A stretch of DNA of 64,000 nucleotides from assembly GCF_026341125.1 (NCBI RefSeq), contig NZ_JAPEOR010000003.1, positions 434,001-498,000 of the forward strand, read 5' to 3'. The stretch comes from Streptomyces sp. NBC_01142 (GTDB taxonomy: Bacteria; Actinomycetota; Actinomycetes; Streptomycetales; Streptomycetaceae). The position numbers and the translations under genes are program-made. Below, piece by piece: positions 8,608 through 17,389 of the stretch (positions are counted from its first letter, which is position 1; each line of letters begins with the position of its first letter). The notes under the pieces were generated by a model. The model was not told where the DNA came from and searched no databases. It saw only the letters and a list, made by a program, of their open reading frames with translations.

Positions 8608-9478
8608 CGAGTACTCCGATCCGGGTGAGGAAGTCCATGGTCTTGTGCAGCACCCGGTCGTGGGCGCCCTGGCGGGCCGGGTGGGCGATCAGCCGCTGCC
8701 GGAGCGCGTAACCGTCCGCGATCCCGGCGTCGCGATAGACGGCAGGGTTGTAGAACGACTCCATGCTCGTGGTGATGTAGCGGTCGACGTAGTTGCTGGT
8801 CTCCCGCCGGGTCGGTGCATCGATGCCGGCCGCCACGAGCTGTTCCCACAACAGCTGCACCAGGCGTCGCCCGAAGGCGATGTGGCGGGATTCGTCCTGG
8901 TGGTGAAGGCGGTTGAGGTGGCGAATGGTCGTGTGCAGCCGTTCGTCGCCGGCGAGCCGGACGTTGTAGTGATCGACGATCTGCTCGAAGACCAGGATGC
9001 GGACGAAGACCAGGAAGTTCTCGATCGCCGCGTCCCGCGGGACCTCGGGCAGCTTCAGCTTCTTGTCGGGGTAGATCTTGCCGGCGTACCTGAGGCAGAA
9101 CGTGGCGAAGAACCACATGTGGTCGTTCTCCTCACCGACGAAGTGGTGGAAGAACTCCGAGGGCGTCTCGAAGCCGGGCGTGTGGATCCGCCGCATGACC
9201 TCGATCAGCAGTTCCCGGATCCCATGCACGTTGAGGCTGTAGAAGTGGACGCTCTCCCAGCGGCTCAGAGCGCGCAGCTGCTCCGGGGTCAGGACGTCCA
9301 TCATCTCGGTGCCATGGACCGTCAGCAGCTCCGGTGACATCCAGAAGTCGTCGGTGGGAATCACTTCCGGCCAGTCGAAGGCGGTGTACGGGTTGTAGTA
9401 GTCCGCCGTCGCCTTGTCGGAGAGCTTTTCGAGCAGTGCACGGAACTCGGCGGTGTCGGCGGACACGGATGCGCCCAT
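8594..9478 (-). CDS. AurF-like ferritin-fold diiron N-oxygenase
   Basis: 294 residues from the ATG at 9478, chosen for the GAGGGAAGG just upstream; longer frames overlap the phosphatase gene. The set expected of the p-aminobenzoate N-oxygenase family is complete: an early Glu (E75 or E89), E117xxH120 in GEENDH, E165 in VFEQIVDHY, and H192xxxE196xxH199 in HHQDESRH. AurF relatives oxidise amines through hydroxylamine to nitroso or nitro groups. It lies between the phosphatase and the carrier-protein ligase genes, overlapping the latter by 14 bases. The substrate may be a carrier-bound amino acid, as inferred from context. Confidence 0.87.
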   Translation of the reverse strand: MGASVSADTAEFRALLEKLSDKATADYYNPYTAFDWPEVIPTDDFWMSPELLTVHGTEMMDVLTPEQLRALSRWESVHFYSLNVHGIRELLIEVMRRIHTPGFETPSEFFHHFVGEENDHMWFFATFCLRYAGKIYPDKKLKLPEVPRDAAIENFLVFVRILVFEQIVDHYNVRLAGDERLHTTIRHLNRLHHQDESRHIAFGRRLVQLLWEQLVAAGIDAPTRRETSNYVDRYITTSMESFYNPAVYRDAGIADGYALRQRLIAHPARQGAHDRVLHKTMDFLTRIGVLDAGW

Positions 9479-9492
9479 GTCCTTCCCTCGGG

Positions 9493-10407
9493 TCAGACCC
9501 TCCATCGGATGCCCTCCAGTAGTGCCCGATGCAGCTCGGGGGTCGAAGCGGCCACGCACGAGCGCTGGTTGGCGACGCTCAGGTCGGTCAGGACGGTGTC
9601 CCCGAGCGGCTCGCCGTAACCGTCGGTGATGACGGCACCGGCCTTCTCGGCGAGGAACACCGCCGCAGCGATGTCGTACGGGAACAGGTGGAGCACCCGC
9701 CCGTTGCCGGCCCGCTCGAACTCGGGGAGCAGACCGGGGTCGTCGCGCAGCAGCCGGTTGCCGATGTCGACGTAGGCGTCGAGCTGACCGGTGAGCAGCC
9801 GGGAGACGGAGTACGTCGCGCTGTTGAACACGAACACGCCGCCGGTGTTCGCGGAGCGGTCGATGAGGTGGCCGTAGGCGTCGGTCATCAGCCGTGCCGG
9901 GTGCCCGTTGAATTCGAGGGACCAGAACATCCGGGAGAGGTCGGTGGTCGTGGTCAGGGACGGCACGGGGCGGTCGTAGCCGTGGGCGGTCACCGCGTCC
10001 GCGCCGCGCTCCCCGTAGAGGTAGGCCCCCGTCCTCATCTCCATGAGCAGGGCGTGTTCCACGTCCGCGATACGGGGGCGGTCGGACATGGGGGCAACGG
10101 CCACGGAGACGGTGGCCGATTCGAGCCCCGCGACGGCGGGCCTGGTGCCGTCGATGGGGTCGACGACGAGCAGGTACTCAGGGGCGGAGCCGTGGAGTTG
10201 CAGGCCCCGGTCCTCGGAATGGACGGCGACCGGCACAGCGCCGTCGACGACGTGCTTCCAGACGGCGGCCTCCGCCACGTCGTCGAGACCGAACTGCGCG
10301 TCTCCCCCCGGCGAATGCCCTCGTACGAGCCGGCTGTCGAGCCGGTTCTGCGCGGCCAGCACCTCGGCACGTACCGATGCCGCGAGCCGCACGACGTAGT
10401 CCTTCAT
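9493..10407 (-). CDS. inositol-monophosphatase-family phosphatase
   Basis: 304 residues of the IMPase/FBPase/CysQ superfamily. The metal-binding motif VVDPIDGTRPAVAG is intact (~residue 90), and there is an upstream acidic SEDRG. The C-terminal motif is PYDIAAAVFLAEKAGAVIT, where typical IMPases have WDxAAG, so the substrate may differ from myo-inositol-1-phosphate. Its start overlaps the aminotransferase stop (ATGA). The cluster encodes an inositol-1-phosphate synthase at 28.6 kb, so dephosphorylation of a cyclitol phosphate is the natural role; a nucleotide or sugar phosphate is an alternative. Confidence 0.82.
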   Translation of the reverse strand: MKDYVVRLAASVRAEVLAAQNRLDSRLVRGHSPGGDAQFGLDDVAEAAVWKHVVDGAVPVAVHSEDRGLQLHGSAPEYLLVVDPIDGTRPAVAGLESATVSVAVAPMSDRPRIADVEHALLMEMRTGAYLYGERGADAVTAHGYDRPVPSLTTTTDLSRMFWSLEFNGHPARLMTDAYGHLIDRSANTGGVFVFNSATYSVSRLLTGQLDAYVDIGNRLLRDDPGLLPEFERAGNGRVLHLFPYDIAAAVFLAEKAGAVITDGYGEPLGDTVLTDLSVANQRSCVAASTPELHRALLEGIRWRV

Positions 10408-11672
10408 GCTGTCTCCGTGGTGAAGAGTGCGTCGAGCCGGTCGCAGAGCAGGTCGGCTTCGGCCCGAGTGATCACGAGTGGCGGCCGGATCTTGATGACG
10501 TTGCCGCGGCCGTAGCGTGAGGTCCGCAGGATCAGGCCGTGGCCCATCCCGCGCCGCGCCAGGGTCCGAGCCCGTTCGCTGTGGGGGCGGCCGTCCTCGT
10601 CACCGATCTCGATGCCGATCATCAGACCGAGACCGCGTACGTCCACGACGGACGGGTGGGCTGCGGCAAGGACCCGCAGCCGGTCCATGATGTGGGCGCC
10701 GACCTCGCGCACGTTCTCCAGGAAGCCCGGTCGGCCGATGACGTCGAGGGTCGTCGCCGCGGCCGCCGCCGCCAGGATGTTGCCGCCGTAAGTGAACGAG
10801 TGGTGGTCGCTGCTGAGCCCGGACATCCGCTCGTCGGCGATGATGGCGGCGACCTGCGCCCCGGAGCCGCCCAGCCCCTTGCCGGTGGTCAGGATGTCGG
10901 GCCGTACGCCGTAGTGCTCGGCAGCGAACATCCGGCCGACCCGGCCGATGCCCGTCTGGATCTCGTCGAAGATCAGCGCGATGCCCCGCTCGTCGCACAG
11001 GGTCCGTAGCGCGGCGAGATAGCCGTCGGGCGGCACGATGTTCCCGCCGCTGCCCGAGATCGGTTCCACGACGATGCAGGCGACGCTGCCCGAACTGGCG
11101 TGATCGAGGAAGTCATTGACGCGCTCCACACAGAGCAGTCCGCAGCTGTCGGGGGTCTGCTGGTAGAAGCAGCGCAAGCAGTACGGGTCCGGGACCTGGA
11201 GGACGCCGGGCATCAGGTGCGGGAAGGGCGCCTTGCGGAAGGACTCGCCCGACATGGTGGTCGTCATCATGGTCTGGCCGTGATGGCTGCGGAACAGAGT
11301 GATGACGTCGCGCCGCCCGGTGCTGATCTGGGCCATCTTGACCGCGCCCTCGTTGGCGGTGGACCCGCCCGAGACCTTGAGGTGCACCCTGGTGAGGTTC
11401 TCGGGGGTGAGCTCGACCAGGCGTCGCACCAGGTCGTTGACGGGCTGGGTCTGGAACGTCGATGTCGCGTGCACCAGCCGTTCGACCTGATCGCGCATCG
11501 CCTTCACCACTTCAGGGTGGCTGTAACCGAGGCTGAGGTTGAACGTGCCGGACGCACAGTCGATGTACCGATTTCCGTCCGCGTCGTAGAGATAGATTCC
11601 TTCGCCATGATCCATCATGTAGTCGCTGACCGGGTAGTAGATCGAATTTCGCGCATGCGTCATGTCGACCAT
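10404..11672 (-). CDS. class III PLP-dependent aminotransferase
   Basis: 422 residues from the ATG at 11672 (AGGAG five bases upstream). Class III hallmarks: KVSGGSTANEGAVKMAQ, FRSHHGQTMMTT, ALIFDEIQTGIGRVGRMFAAE and the PLP lysine in ILTTGKGLGGSG. A Cys-rich insert (YCLRCFYQQTPDSCGLLCVE) resembles that of 4-aminobutyrate-type members. It heads the leftward operon containing the IMPase, N-oxygenase and carrier system. It may install the amine of a cyclitol or of an omega-amino acid; sequence alone does not decide. Confidence 0.88.
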   Translation of the reverse strand: MVDMTHARNSIYYPVSDYMMDHGEGIYLYDADGNRYIDCASGTFNLSLGYSHPEVVKAMRDQVERLVHATSTFQTQPVNDLVRRLVELTPENLTRVHLKVSGGSTANEGAVKMAQISTGRRDVITLFRSHHGQTMMTTTMSGESFRKAPFPHLMPGVLQVPDPYCLRCFYQQTPDSCGLLCVERVNDFLDHASSGSVACIVVEPISGSGGNIVPPDGYLAALRTLCDERGIALIFDEIQTGIGRVGRMFAAEHYGVRPDILTTGKGLGGSGAQVAAIIADERMSGLSSDHHSFTYGGNILAAAAAATTLDVIGRPGFLENVREVGAHIMDRLRVLAAAHPSVVDVRGLGLMIGIEIGDEDGRPHSERARTLARRGMGHGLILRTSRYGRGNVIKIRPPLVITRAEADLLCDRLDALFTTETA

Positions 11673-11803
11673 GTGTCTCCTGCTCACGACGTGGAATTTC
11701 GACGTGCCCGGCAAGTGCCCTGGCGGAGGTCGTTCCGTTCCGCACGGAACGCCCCCGCCGATCGGCAGAGTTCCCATGTGCGGGGAGACCCCGGTGCTGG
11801 AAT

Positions 11804-12376
11804 TCAGATATCCAGCACGAAGGTGAAAGCGGCGTCCCAGCCGTCAGCGGTCTGATTTACATCCATCAGACACTCCGGCCGAAAGTACTTGTCCAAGTGA
11901 TTGCGCCGTTCGTCCGGGAAGTACAGCATCGTGGTGAGCACTTCACCCCCCGGGGGCTGCACCTTGACGTGCACGTGGCGCGTGCGCCCCGGGTACACGG
12001 CGGGCAGCACCGTCTTCAGCCGCCAGTTCCCATCGTCGTCCGCGAACAGGTGACCCCGGAGCCGGAACCCCTCCTCGTCGTAGGCGCCCTCGTCCCCGAC
12101 CTGCCAGAAGTCGAGGAGTGCGCCACCGACGGGCTTGCCTTCCGGAGTGACGATTCGGCCGTGGAGCAGGAGCGGGGTTCCGCCCTCCACATCGCCTCTG
12201 AAGTCGGGCTTGTGCGGGGTGTCGGGCTTGTAGAAGGGCCCTTCCTTCTGCTCCGGAGTAGGCGGAGTCCCGTTGCACCTGACCGTGGGTGTCGGAGTTA
12301 ATTTTCCGCCGTCGGCTTCCGAAAACCCTTCCTCGGAGGTGGGATGCAAGACGCTTTCCGGCCTCGTGTTCTCCAC
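11804..12376 (-). CDS. intradiol ring-cleavage dioxygenase family protein
   Basis: 190 residues. The protocatechuate/catechol dioxygenase C-terminal fold is evident (GPFYKPDTPHKPDFRG, LHGRIVTPEGKPVGGALLDFWQ, GNWRLKTVLPAVYPGRTRHVHVKV). The four expected Fe(III) ligands are present: Tyr99, Tyr128, His134 and His136. It is short and lacks the N-terminal helical domain of catechol dioxygenases, as in many secreted or stand-alone actinobacterial members. It lies 131 bases upstream of the aminotransferase gene and may share its transcript. No catechol-forming genes are visible, so the substrate is open. Confidence 0.82.
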   Translation of the reverse strand: MENTRPESVLHPTSEEGFSEADGGKLTPTPTVRCNGTPPTPEQKEGPFYKPDTPHKPDFRGDVEGGTPLLLHGRIVTPEGKPVGGALLDFWQVGDEGAYDEEGFRLRGHLFADDDGNWRLKTVLPAVYPGRTRHVHVKVQPPGGEVLTTMLYFPDERRNHLDKYFRPECLMDVNQTADGWDAAFTFVLDI

Positions 12377-12559
12377 TGCGAAATTCTCCCTTGTTCAAGG
12401 ATCTTTCGGCTCACGGAAGCATAACGACCAACATTTCTGCTGACCAGAACGTCTCGGCCCATTTAGAGGCCTTTATTGGCCAAGAACATCCGGGATCCAT
12501 CTTGTGATCTTCAGGAGCCTGACCTGAAATGACGGAATGCGATACGGGGACTGTGTTTT

Positions 12560-12613
12560 CTTCGTGCTCTTCGTGCTCTTCGTGCTCTTCGTGCTCTTCG
12601 TGCTCTTCGTGCG
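12560..12613. repeat. six tandem copies of a 9-bp unit
   Basis: The unit CTTCGTGCT is repeated perfectly five times and once more with a final G (CTTCGTGCG). It ends directly at the GAAAGG ribosome site of the phosphopantetheinyl transferase gene, in its 5' leader or promoter. Confidence 0.9.
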
Positions 12614-12625
12614 AAAGGTGACAGT

Positions 12626-13393
12626 GTGACGGAGGATGAGGAGTGGGACGAAAGAAACGATCGGTCTCCAGGCCCGGTTCGTGTTCCGCGTCCTCGTGTT
12701 CCGCGTCCCGGCTCCGTGCATCTGTGGCGCTTTGCTCTGACGTCGGCTTCGCCGGCCGCGCTGTGGGGGTCGCTCGACCATGGCGAACGTGAGCGCGCCC
12801 GTCGATTCGTGTCCGCGCGGGAACGTGAGCGCTTCGTCGTCCGGCGGGGACGGCTGCGGCGGATCCTCGGGGGATACCTGGACACCAGTCCCGGCGAACT
12901 CCGGTTCGTCCACGGCCCCTGGGGCAAGCCCTTGCTCGCGGACGCACCGGAGGTGTGCTTCAGCCTGGCTCATTCGGGGAGTCTCGCGCTCCTGGCCGTC
13001 GCCACCGGCATCCCGGTGGGAGTGGACGTGGAGCGGTTCCGGCCGATTCCCGACGCTGCCAGGTGCGCGGCGCGCTTCTTCGTCCCCGGCGAGGCCGTGG
13101 CGCTGTCGCGGTCGCGGTCGCCGAGCCCGCTCACGGAGCGGTGGTTCACCGAGTGCTGGGCGCGCAAGGAGGCGTATCTGAAGGGAACCGGGCGGGGGTT
13201 GACGGCCGGGCTCGACACTTTCGAGGTTTCCGTACCGCCCGCCCCGCCCCGGATCGTGTGGTCGCGTGAACCGGAAGGTGCACGGTGGAGCCTGGTGAGG
13301 CTGCCGCCGGTGCCCGGCTGTGCCGCCGCGCTGGCCTGGCGGTGCCTGCGGACCCAGGTGCTGTGGTCGGGGAGTTACAGCGGTGCACCGTAG
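12626..13393 (+). CDS. Sfp-type 4'-phosphopantetheinyl transferase
   Basis: 255 residues starting at GTG 12626 behind GAAAGG. The Sfp signature is complete: GKPLLAD...VCFSLAHSGSLALLAVA, the Mg-binding GVDVERFRPIPD, and WFTECWARKEAYLKGTGRGL. It transfers phosphopantetheine from CoA to a carrier-protein serine. The only carrier protein in the window is the one at 6489-6752, so this is its likely activator. It diverges from the dioxygenase gene and converges on the APH-fold kinase gene. Confidence 0.9.
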   Translation: MTEDEEWDERNDRSPGPVRVPRPRVPRPGSVHLWRFALTSASPAALWGSLDHGERERARRFVSARERERFVVRRGRLRRILGGYLDTSPGELRFVHGPWGKPLLADAPEVCFSLAHSGSLALLAVATGIPVGVDVERFRPIPDAARCAARFFVPGEAVALSRSRSPSPLTERWFTECWARKEAYLKGTGRGLTAGLDTFEVSVPPAPPRIVWSREPEGARWSLVRLPPVPGCAAALAWRCLRTQVLWSGSYSGAP

Positions 13394-13504
13394 AACTCGG
13401 CAGACCTGGACCGGCGATCCGACGCGGGAAGGCAGGCGGTCCGGTCGAACGGGGCGGACCATGGCTCTGCGTAAGCCCCGGTCTCAGCTGCGCAAGCTCC
13501 GATC

Positions 13505-14506
13505 TCAGCTTCTACGGTCCCTCGCCAGTCCTGGTTCGTCCGCCAAGTGGCGGAGCAGTACCGTCCGCGCCCGCGTGAAGCAGTCGGTGTCGGGCGGCGC
13601 GGTGAGAATGTCCGCGAGAGTGAACAGGTCCAGGGTCCGACTGAGTGCACGCCAGTCGTGCGGCAGGAGACCGCCGGCGTTCCTGTAGCCGGAGACGAAT
13701 CCGTCCGCGAAAGAGGGCGGATACAGATGGGCGAAGCGCAGCATATTGCCGATGTCGTAGAGCGGTGAGCCGCTGAACGCCTGCTCCCAGTCCAGCACCG
13801 CCGCCACGTCCCACCGGCCGCGCTCCCGTGAGACCAGCACGTTCTTGGGGTTGAAGTCGCAGTGGACCAGTCGGTTGTGCCCGCTCACGTCGGCGACCCG
13901 GTGCCCGGTCTGCGCGGCGAGTCCGCGCAGCGCATCGGTCTCGCCGCGCGTCAGAACGCCGCCGTCGCCGGTGGTGGCCAGGCATCGCTCGACGAAACCG
14001 GGTAGGTCGGCGTCCCCGTTCCGCGCCTCGGCCGGAACGAGGGTGGCGTCGTGAAAGGGACCGGGCCGGGGCAGCCGTACCGCCGCGATCCGGGCCAGGA
14101 CCCCGCCCACCACGCCGCCGAGCTCGGCCGCCTCCGCCTCGGTCGGCTCCTCGGCGAGCACGTGGCTGAGAAGAATGCCGTCGACGAACCGGTAGACCAG
14201 CGTAGGTGTGCCCGTAACGCATCCGTACGGATCCGACGCGACGACGCCGGCCACCGGAACGGTCGGTGCCGCCCGCTCCAGGACGGCCTCCTCCACGGCG
14301 CAGCTGTTGCGGCGCATCCGCGTTGCGCTGGGGCGGTAGCGGCGCATCACGTACCGCCCGCCCTGCCGCGTCGTCACCAGGAGCATGTCGTTGGTGAAAC
14401 CGCCCACGAGCGGGCGCACATCGGTCAAGGTCTGGCCGGGTAACGCCCGTTCCACCAGCCACGCGCGGGTCGCGGTGTCGAGGCCCGCACGTTCAGCGAT
14501 CGTCAT
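13505..14506 (-). CDS. APH/choline-kinase-fold phosphotransferase
   Basis: 333 residues. It has the kinase catalytic loop LVHCDFNPKNVLV (His-x-Asp-x4-Asn) and the metal motif AVLDWEQAFSGSPLYDIG of the aminoglycoside phosphotransferase family. It is the last gene of a leftward operon after the zinc dehydrogenase and the ROK kinase, with a 30-base gap. In a cyclitol or aminocyclitol cluster it may phosphorylate an intermediate or protect the producer by phosphorylating the product; both are seen in aminoglycoside clusters. A homoserine- or choline-type small-molecule kinase is possible. Confidence 0.82.
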   Translation of the reverse strand: MTIAERAGLDTATRAWLVERALPGQTLTDVRPLVGGFTNDMLLVTTRQGGRYVMRRYRPSATRMRRNSCAVEEAVLERAAPTVPVAGVVASDPYGCVTGTPTLVYRFVDGILLSHVLAEEPTEAEAAELGGVVGGVLARIAAVRLPRPGPFHDATLVPAEARNGDADLPGFVERCLATTGDGGVLTRGETDALRGLAAQTGHRVADVSGHNRLVHCDFNPKNVLVSRERGRWDVAAVLDWEQAFSGSPLYDIGNMLRFAHLYPPSFADGFVSGYRNAGGLLPHDWRALSRTLDLFTLADILTAPPDTDCFTRARTVLLRHLADEPGLARDRRS

Positions 14507-14536
14507 GAGGACCAGCTTTCCCGTCCCCGGCCCCGG

Positions 14537-15583
14537 TCACGCGGGTCCTGCCGCCAACGGCGGTACCTCTCCACCCGAGCCGTCCGAGCCGTCCGAGCCA
14601 CCCGAGCCGTCCGAGCCCCCCGTGCCACCCGAGCCACCCGAGCCGTCCACGGATCGGTGCATCGACAGGTCCTGGGGCCCGCGCCGCGCTTCCCCGGCCG
14701 CTCGCTCGGCCAGCACGAGGCCCCCCGCCGGTCCGGCGAGCCGGCCGAGGGCTGCCGGGACCACGAAGTCGCCGGCGGCATGCTCCGGCAGACCCGGATA
14801 GCCGGCCAGGGTGCGGCCGAGTTCCTCCCGCAACAGTGGGAACAGGCCGGGCAGTACGGCCATCCCGCCCCCGATCACGACGCGCTCGGGCGCGGTGGCA
14901 TAGATGATGTTGCGCAGCCCGGCGGCGAGGTAGAGCGCTTCCCATTGCAAGGCCCGTCGCAGCGCCTCACCGGTCAGCTCCTCCGCCGGTCGTCCCCAGC
15001 GCGCAGCGACGGCCTCGCCGCCCGCCAGACCCTCCCAGCAGTCCGCATGGAAGGGACAGGAACCCGGGAAGTCGTCCCCCGGCACCCGGGGGACGCTCAG
15101 ATGCCCCATCTCCGTGTGGACCAGCCCGTTGATGACGCGTCCGCCGATGACCGCGCCGCCGCCGATGCCGGTGCCGACCGTCAGATACACATAGGTGTCA
15201 AGCCCCTGCGCGGCGCCCCAGCGGCCTTCGCCGAGCGCCGCGCCGTTGACATCGGTGTCGATGCCCACCGGCACTCCGAGCGCCGCCGCTACCGTCCCCG
15301 CCACGTCCACTCCGGACCACCCGGGTTTCGGCGTCGCAGTGAGGCGCCCGTACCCGGGGTGGGAGCGGCGCAGTTCGAGGGGGCCGAACGACGCGATGCC
15401 CACGGCGTCGAGCGGTCCCTTGATCGCGGCCTGCTCGAAGAAGGCGACCGCCCTGGCCAGCGTGGGCTCCGGTTCCCCCGTGGGGAAGCGGATCTCGTCC
15501 TCTATACGGTCCGGTGCCGATCCGACCAGGCAGACGAACTTCGTCCCGCCGGACTCGATCGAGCCCAGTCGCTGCCCGTTCAC
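14537..15583 (-). CDS. ROK-family sugar kinase (fructokinase-like)
   Basis: 348 residues. The N-terminal LGSIESGGTKFVCLVG and the SFGPLE and VGTGIGGGAVIGG motifs are of ROK kinases, closest in look to the YdhR/ScrK fructokinase branch. The zinc site H-x(n)-C-x-x-H-x-x-x-C is present (HTEMGHLSVPRVPG, then CPFHADC). The GTG start overlaps the dehydrogenase stop, so the two genes are coupled. The C-terminal ~40 residues are a Gly/Ser/Asp low-complexity tail outside the fold. It could supply hexose phosphate for the inositol-phosphate synthase of the cluster. Confidence 0.83.
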   Translation of the reverse strand: MNGQRLGSIESGGTKFVCLVGSAPDRIEDEIRFPTGEPEPTLARAVAFFEQAAIKGPLDAVGIASFGPLELRRSHPGYGRLTATPKPGWSGVDVAGTVAAALGVPVGIDTDVNGAALGEGRWGAAQGLDTYVYLTVGTGIGGGAVIGGRVINGLVHTEMGHLSVPRVPGDDFPGSCPFHADCWEGLAGGEAVAARWGRPAEELTGEALRRALQWEALYLAAGLRNIIYATAPERVVIGGGMAVLPGLFPLLREELGRTLAGYPGLPEHAAGDFVVPAALGRLAGPAGGLVLAERAAGEARRGPQDLSMHRSVDGSGGSGGTGGSDGSGGSDGSDGSGGEVPPLAAGPA

Positions 15584-16653
15584 CTGCTCACCGGCCAGCC
15601 GTCCGCACCGGCCGGGCCGGTGTCGGAGCGGATGACGACCTTCATGGCGTCGTACCGACCGCCCCCTGTGTCGCTGCCGACACCGCCCAGCGCGTCGAGG
15701 GCATCCTCGTACGCCTCCAGCGGGAATTCGTGCGTCACCAGGCGTTCCAGTCCAAGACCGGCCGCCAGATCGACGGCCACGGGAAAGGTGTCCCCCCGGA
15801 AGTCACCGGCCCCGATCAGCCGGATCCCCCGATTGGTCAGCTGGAGCGGGTGCAACGGCATGCTGTAGCTGTCGTCGAAGCCCATGAGGACGACGCGGCC
15901 GCCGTCATCGACCAGGCGCAGGGCAGTCTCCGCACCGCTGCCCGTGGTGTCGAACACGACGCCGGGACGGTCGCCTCCCGCAGCCCTCACCAGAGTCTCG
16001 GCCGGATCCGTCCGGGACACATCGACGACGCGCTCGAACATGTCGCGCGCAGCGAAGAGGCGGTAGCCGTCCGTCTCCGCCACCGTGACGCGCCGCGCCG
16101 TCCGCGCGGCGACGAGGGCGGTGAGCATGCCGATCGGTCCCGCGCCGAGAACGGCCACGGTGTCGTCGAACGTCAGCCCGGCCGCCCGAACGTTGTTGAG
16201 GACACAGGCGAGCGGTTCGATGAGGACCGCGCCGCGGAACGGCATCCCGTCGGGAACACGCCGTACGAACCGCTCCGGCAGCACCACACCGTCGGCGTAC
16301 GTCCCGTCACGGTCCACGCCGACCTCCGTCCCCGCCTTGTTCCGGCAGAAATTCGTCGCTCCGCGCGTGCAGGGCACACACCAACCGCAATACAGCGTGG
16401 GGTTGACCACCACCCGGTCCCCCACGGCGAGCGACCGTACCCCCGCACCCACCTGCTCGACCAGACCGACCGACTCATGGCCGAGCACCACGCCGGGCCG
16501 GGCCGGGAAGCGGCCGAGCAGAATCTTGCGGTCGGTCCCGCAGATGCCGGTGCCGACGACCTTCACCACCACGTCGTCGTCAGAGCCGGCGCGCGGCGCC
16601 GGACGCTCCTGAAGCTCGACGGAGCCGGGGCCCAGATAGACCAGTGCGCGCAC
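15580..16653 (-). CDS. zinc-dependent medium-chain alcohol/cyclitol dehydrogenase
   Basis: 357 residues from the GTG at 16653, chosen for GAGGAGG upstream; the longer ATG frame has no ribosome site. Catalytic zinc ligands: Cys in GICGTD, His-Glu in GHESVG and Glu in IEPLACVLN. The structural zinc is bound by four Cys in CGWCVPCTRGATNFC. The Rossmann motif is VLGAGPIGML. This is the sorbitol/threonine dehydrogenase group, which includes scyllo-inosamine dehydrogenases of aminoglycoside pathways. It probably oxidises a ring hydroxyl to a ketone before transamination. Confidence 0.85.
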   Translation of the reverse strand: MRALVYLGPGSVELQERPAPRAGSDDDVVVKVVGTGICGTDRKILLGRFPARPGVVLGHESVGLVEQVGAGVRSLAVGDRVVVNPTLYCGWCVPCTRGATNFCRNKAGTEVGVDRDGTYADGVVLPERFVRRVPDGMPFRGAVLIEPLACVLNNVRAAGLTFDDTVAVLGAGPIGMLTALVAARTARRVTVAETDGYRLFAARDMFERVVDVSRTDPAETLVRAAGGDRPGVVFDTTGSGAETALRLVDDGGRVVLMGFDDSYSMPLHPLQLTNRGIRLIGAGDFRGDTFPVAVDLAAGLGLERLVTHEFPLEAYEDALDALGGVGSDTGGGRYDAMKVVIRSDTGPAGADGWPVSR

Positions 16654-17389
16654 AGGTACCTCCTCATCGGTGTGCGACAGCGAGTGCTGCAGCCGCCGTG
16701 CAAGGCGAAGCTGTGTTCGGCCGTCGACGCTAGCGCAGGGACACATGACGGGAAACGGCGCTTCTGAGCCGCTGGGCGGGGGCGTCGTATCTGGCGGCGA
16801 CGGGTGGAGCGTGCGGCAGAGGCCTTGTCCCAGGACGCGCTGCGCCCTCTTTCCGTCTCCGGAGGCCGTAGTGGGACGTGGCTTGATGCGGCGACGGCGC
16901 GGCGCCTCATGGACATCTTCGCGCTACCCCGCGGTCATATCCCGGAAGATGACCGGTTTTCCATGGTTCGGCCGCCGCCGGCAGTCCCTTCCGCAAGGAG
17001 TGGGCACGCAGCCCCCGCATTATTCTGCGCCGACGGCGGTTCTCGCCGTCCTAAACCCTTCCCAATGATCGCGTGTGGAATGACTAGATTGCTGCGCAGA
17101 AACCCATTCGACCGCTGTCCGCGCTGCTATGGTTTTTTTCTGTACAGTTGTCGGCTGCCAGGTTCTGACGGCGCTGGTTTTCTGTCTGGTTGTCCGGCGC
17201 TGACCATGCTGGTGGTGAACGGGGGATTCGGCGACGATGAGCAAGCGTGCCTCCGAATGGCCGCGTACCGTTTTCCAGCGCCCTGCGCCATACCTGCTCC
17301 TGAGGCCGCAAAGGCTGACGTACGCCGTCTCAGCACGTCAACCAGGGCGATCCCCATACATGCAGACGTCTGCCTGAGGGTGACGTTAC
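16654..17389. other. long divergent intergenic region
   Basis: About 735 bases between the dehydrogenase gene (leftward) and the IclR gene (rightward). The ORFs have no recognisable features. From about 17020 on it is noticeably richer in A/T than its surroundings, as expected for promoters. A 7-bp hairpin (GACGGCG, loop GTTCT, CGCCGTC) lies at 17032-17050. It probably carries promoters for both sides and perhaps IclR operators; I could not define them. Confidence 0.5.

Noticed and set aside
12411..12947. Minus-strand ORF with a long His-Glu-Glu repeat
   Set aside because: The repeat is only the reverse reading of the 9-bp tandem repeat; the frame crosses a convincing PPTase gene on the other strand and has no ribosome site or recognisable domain.
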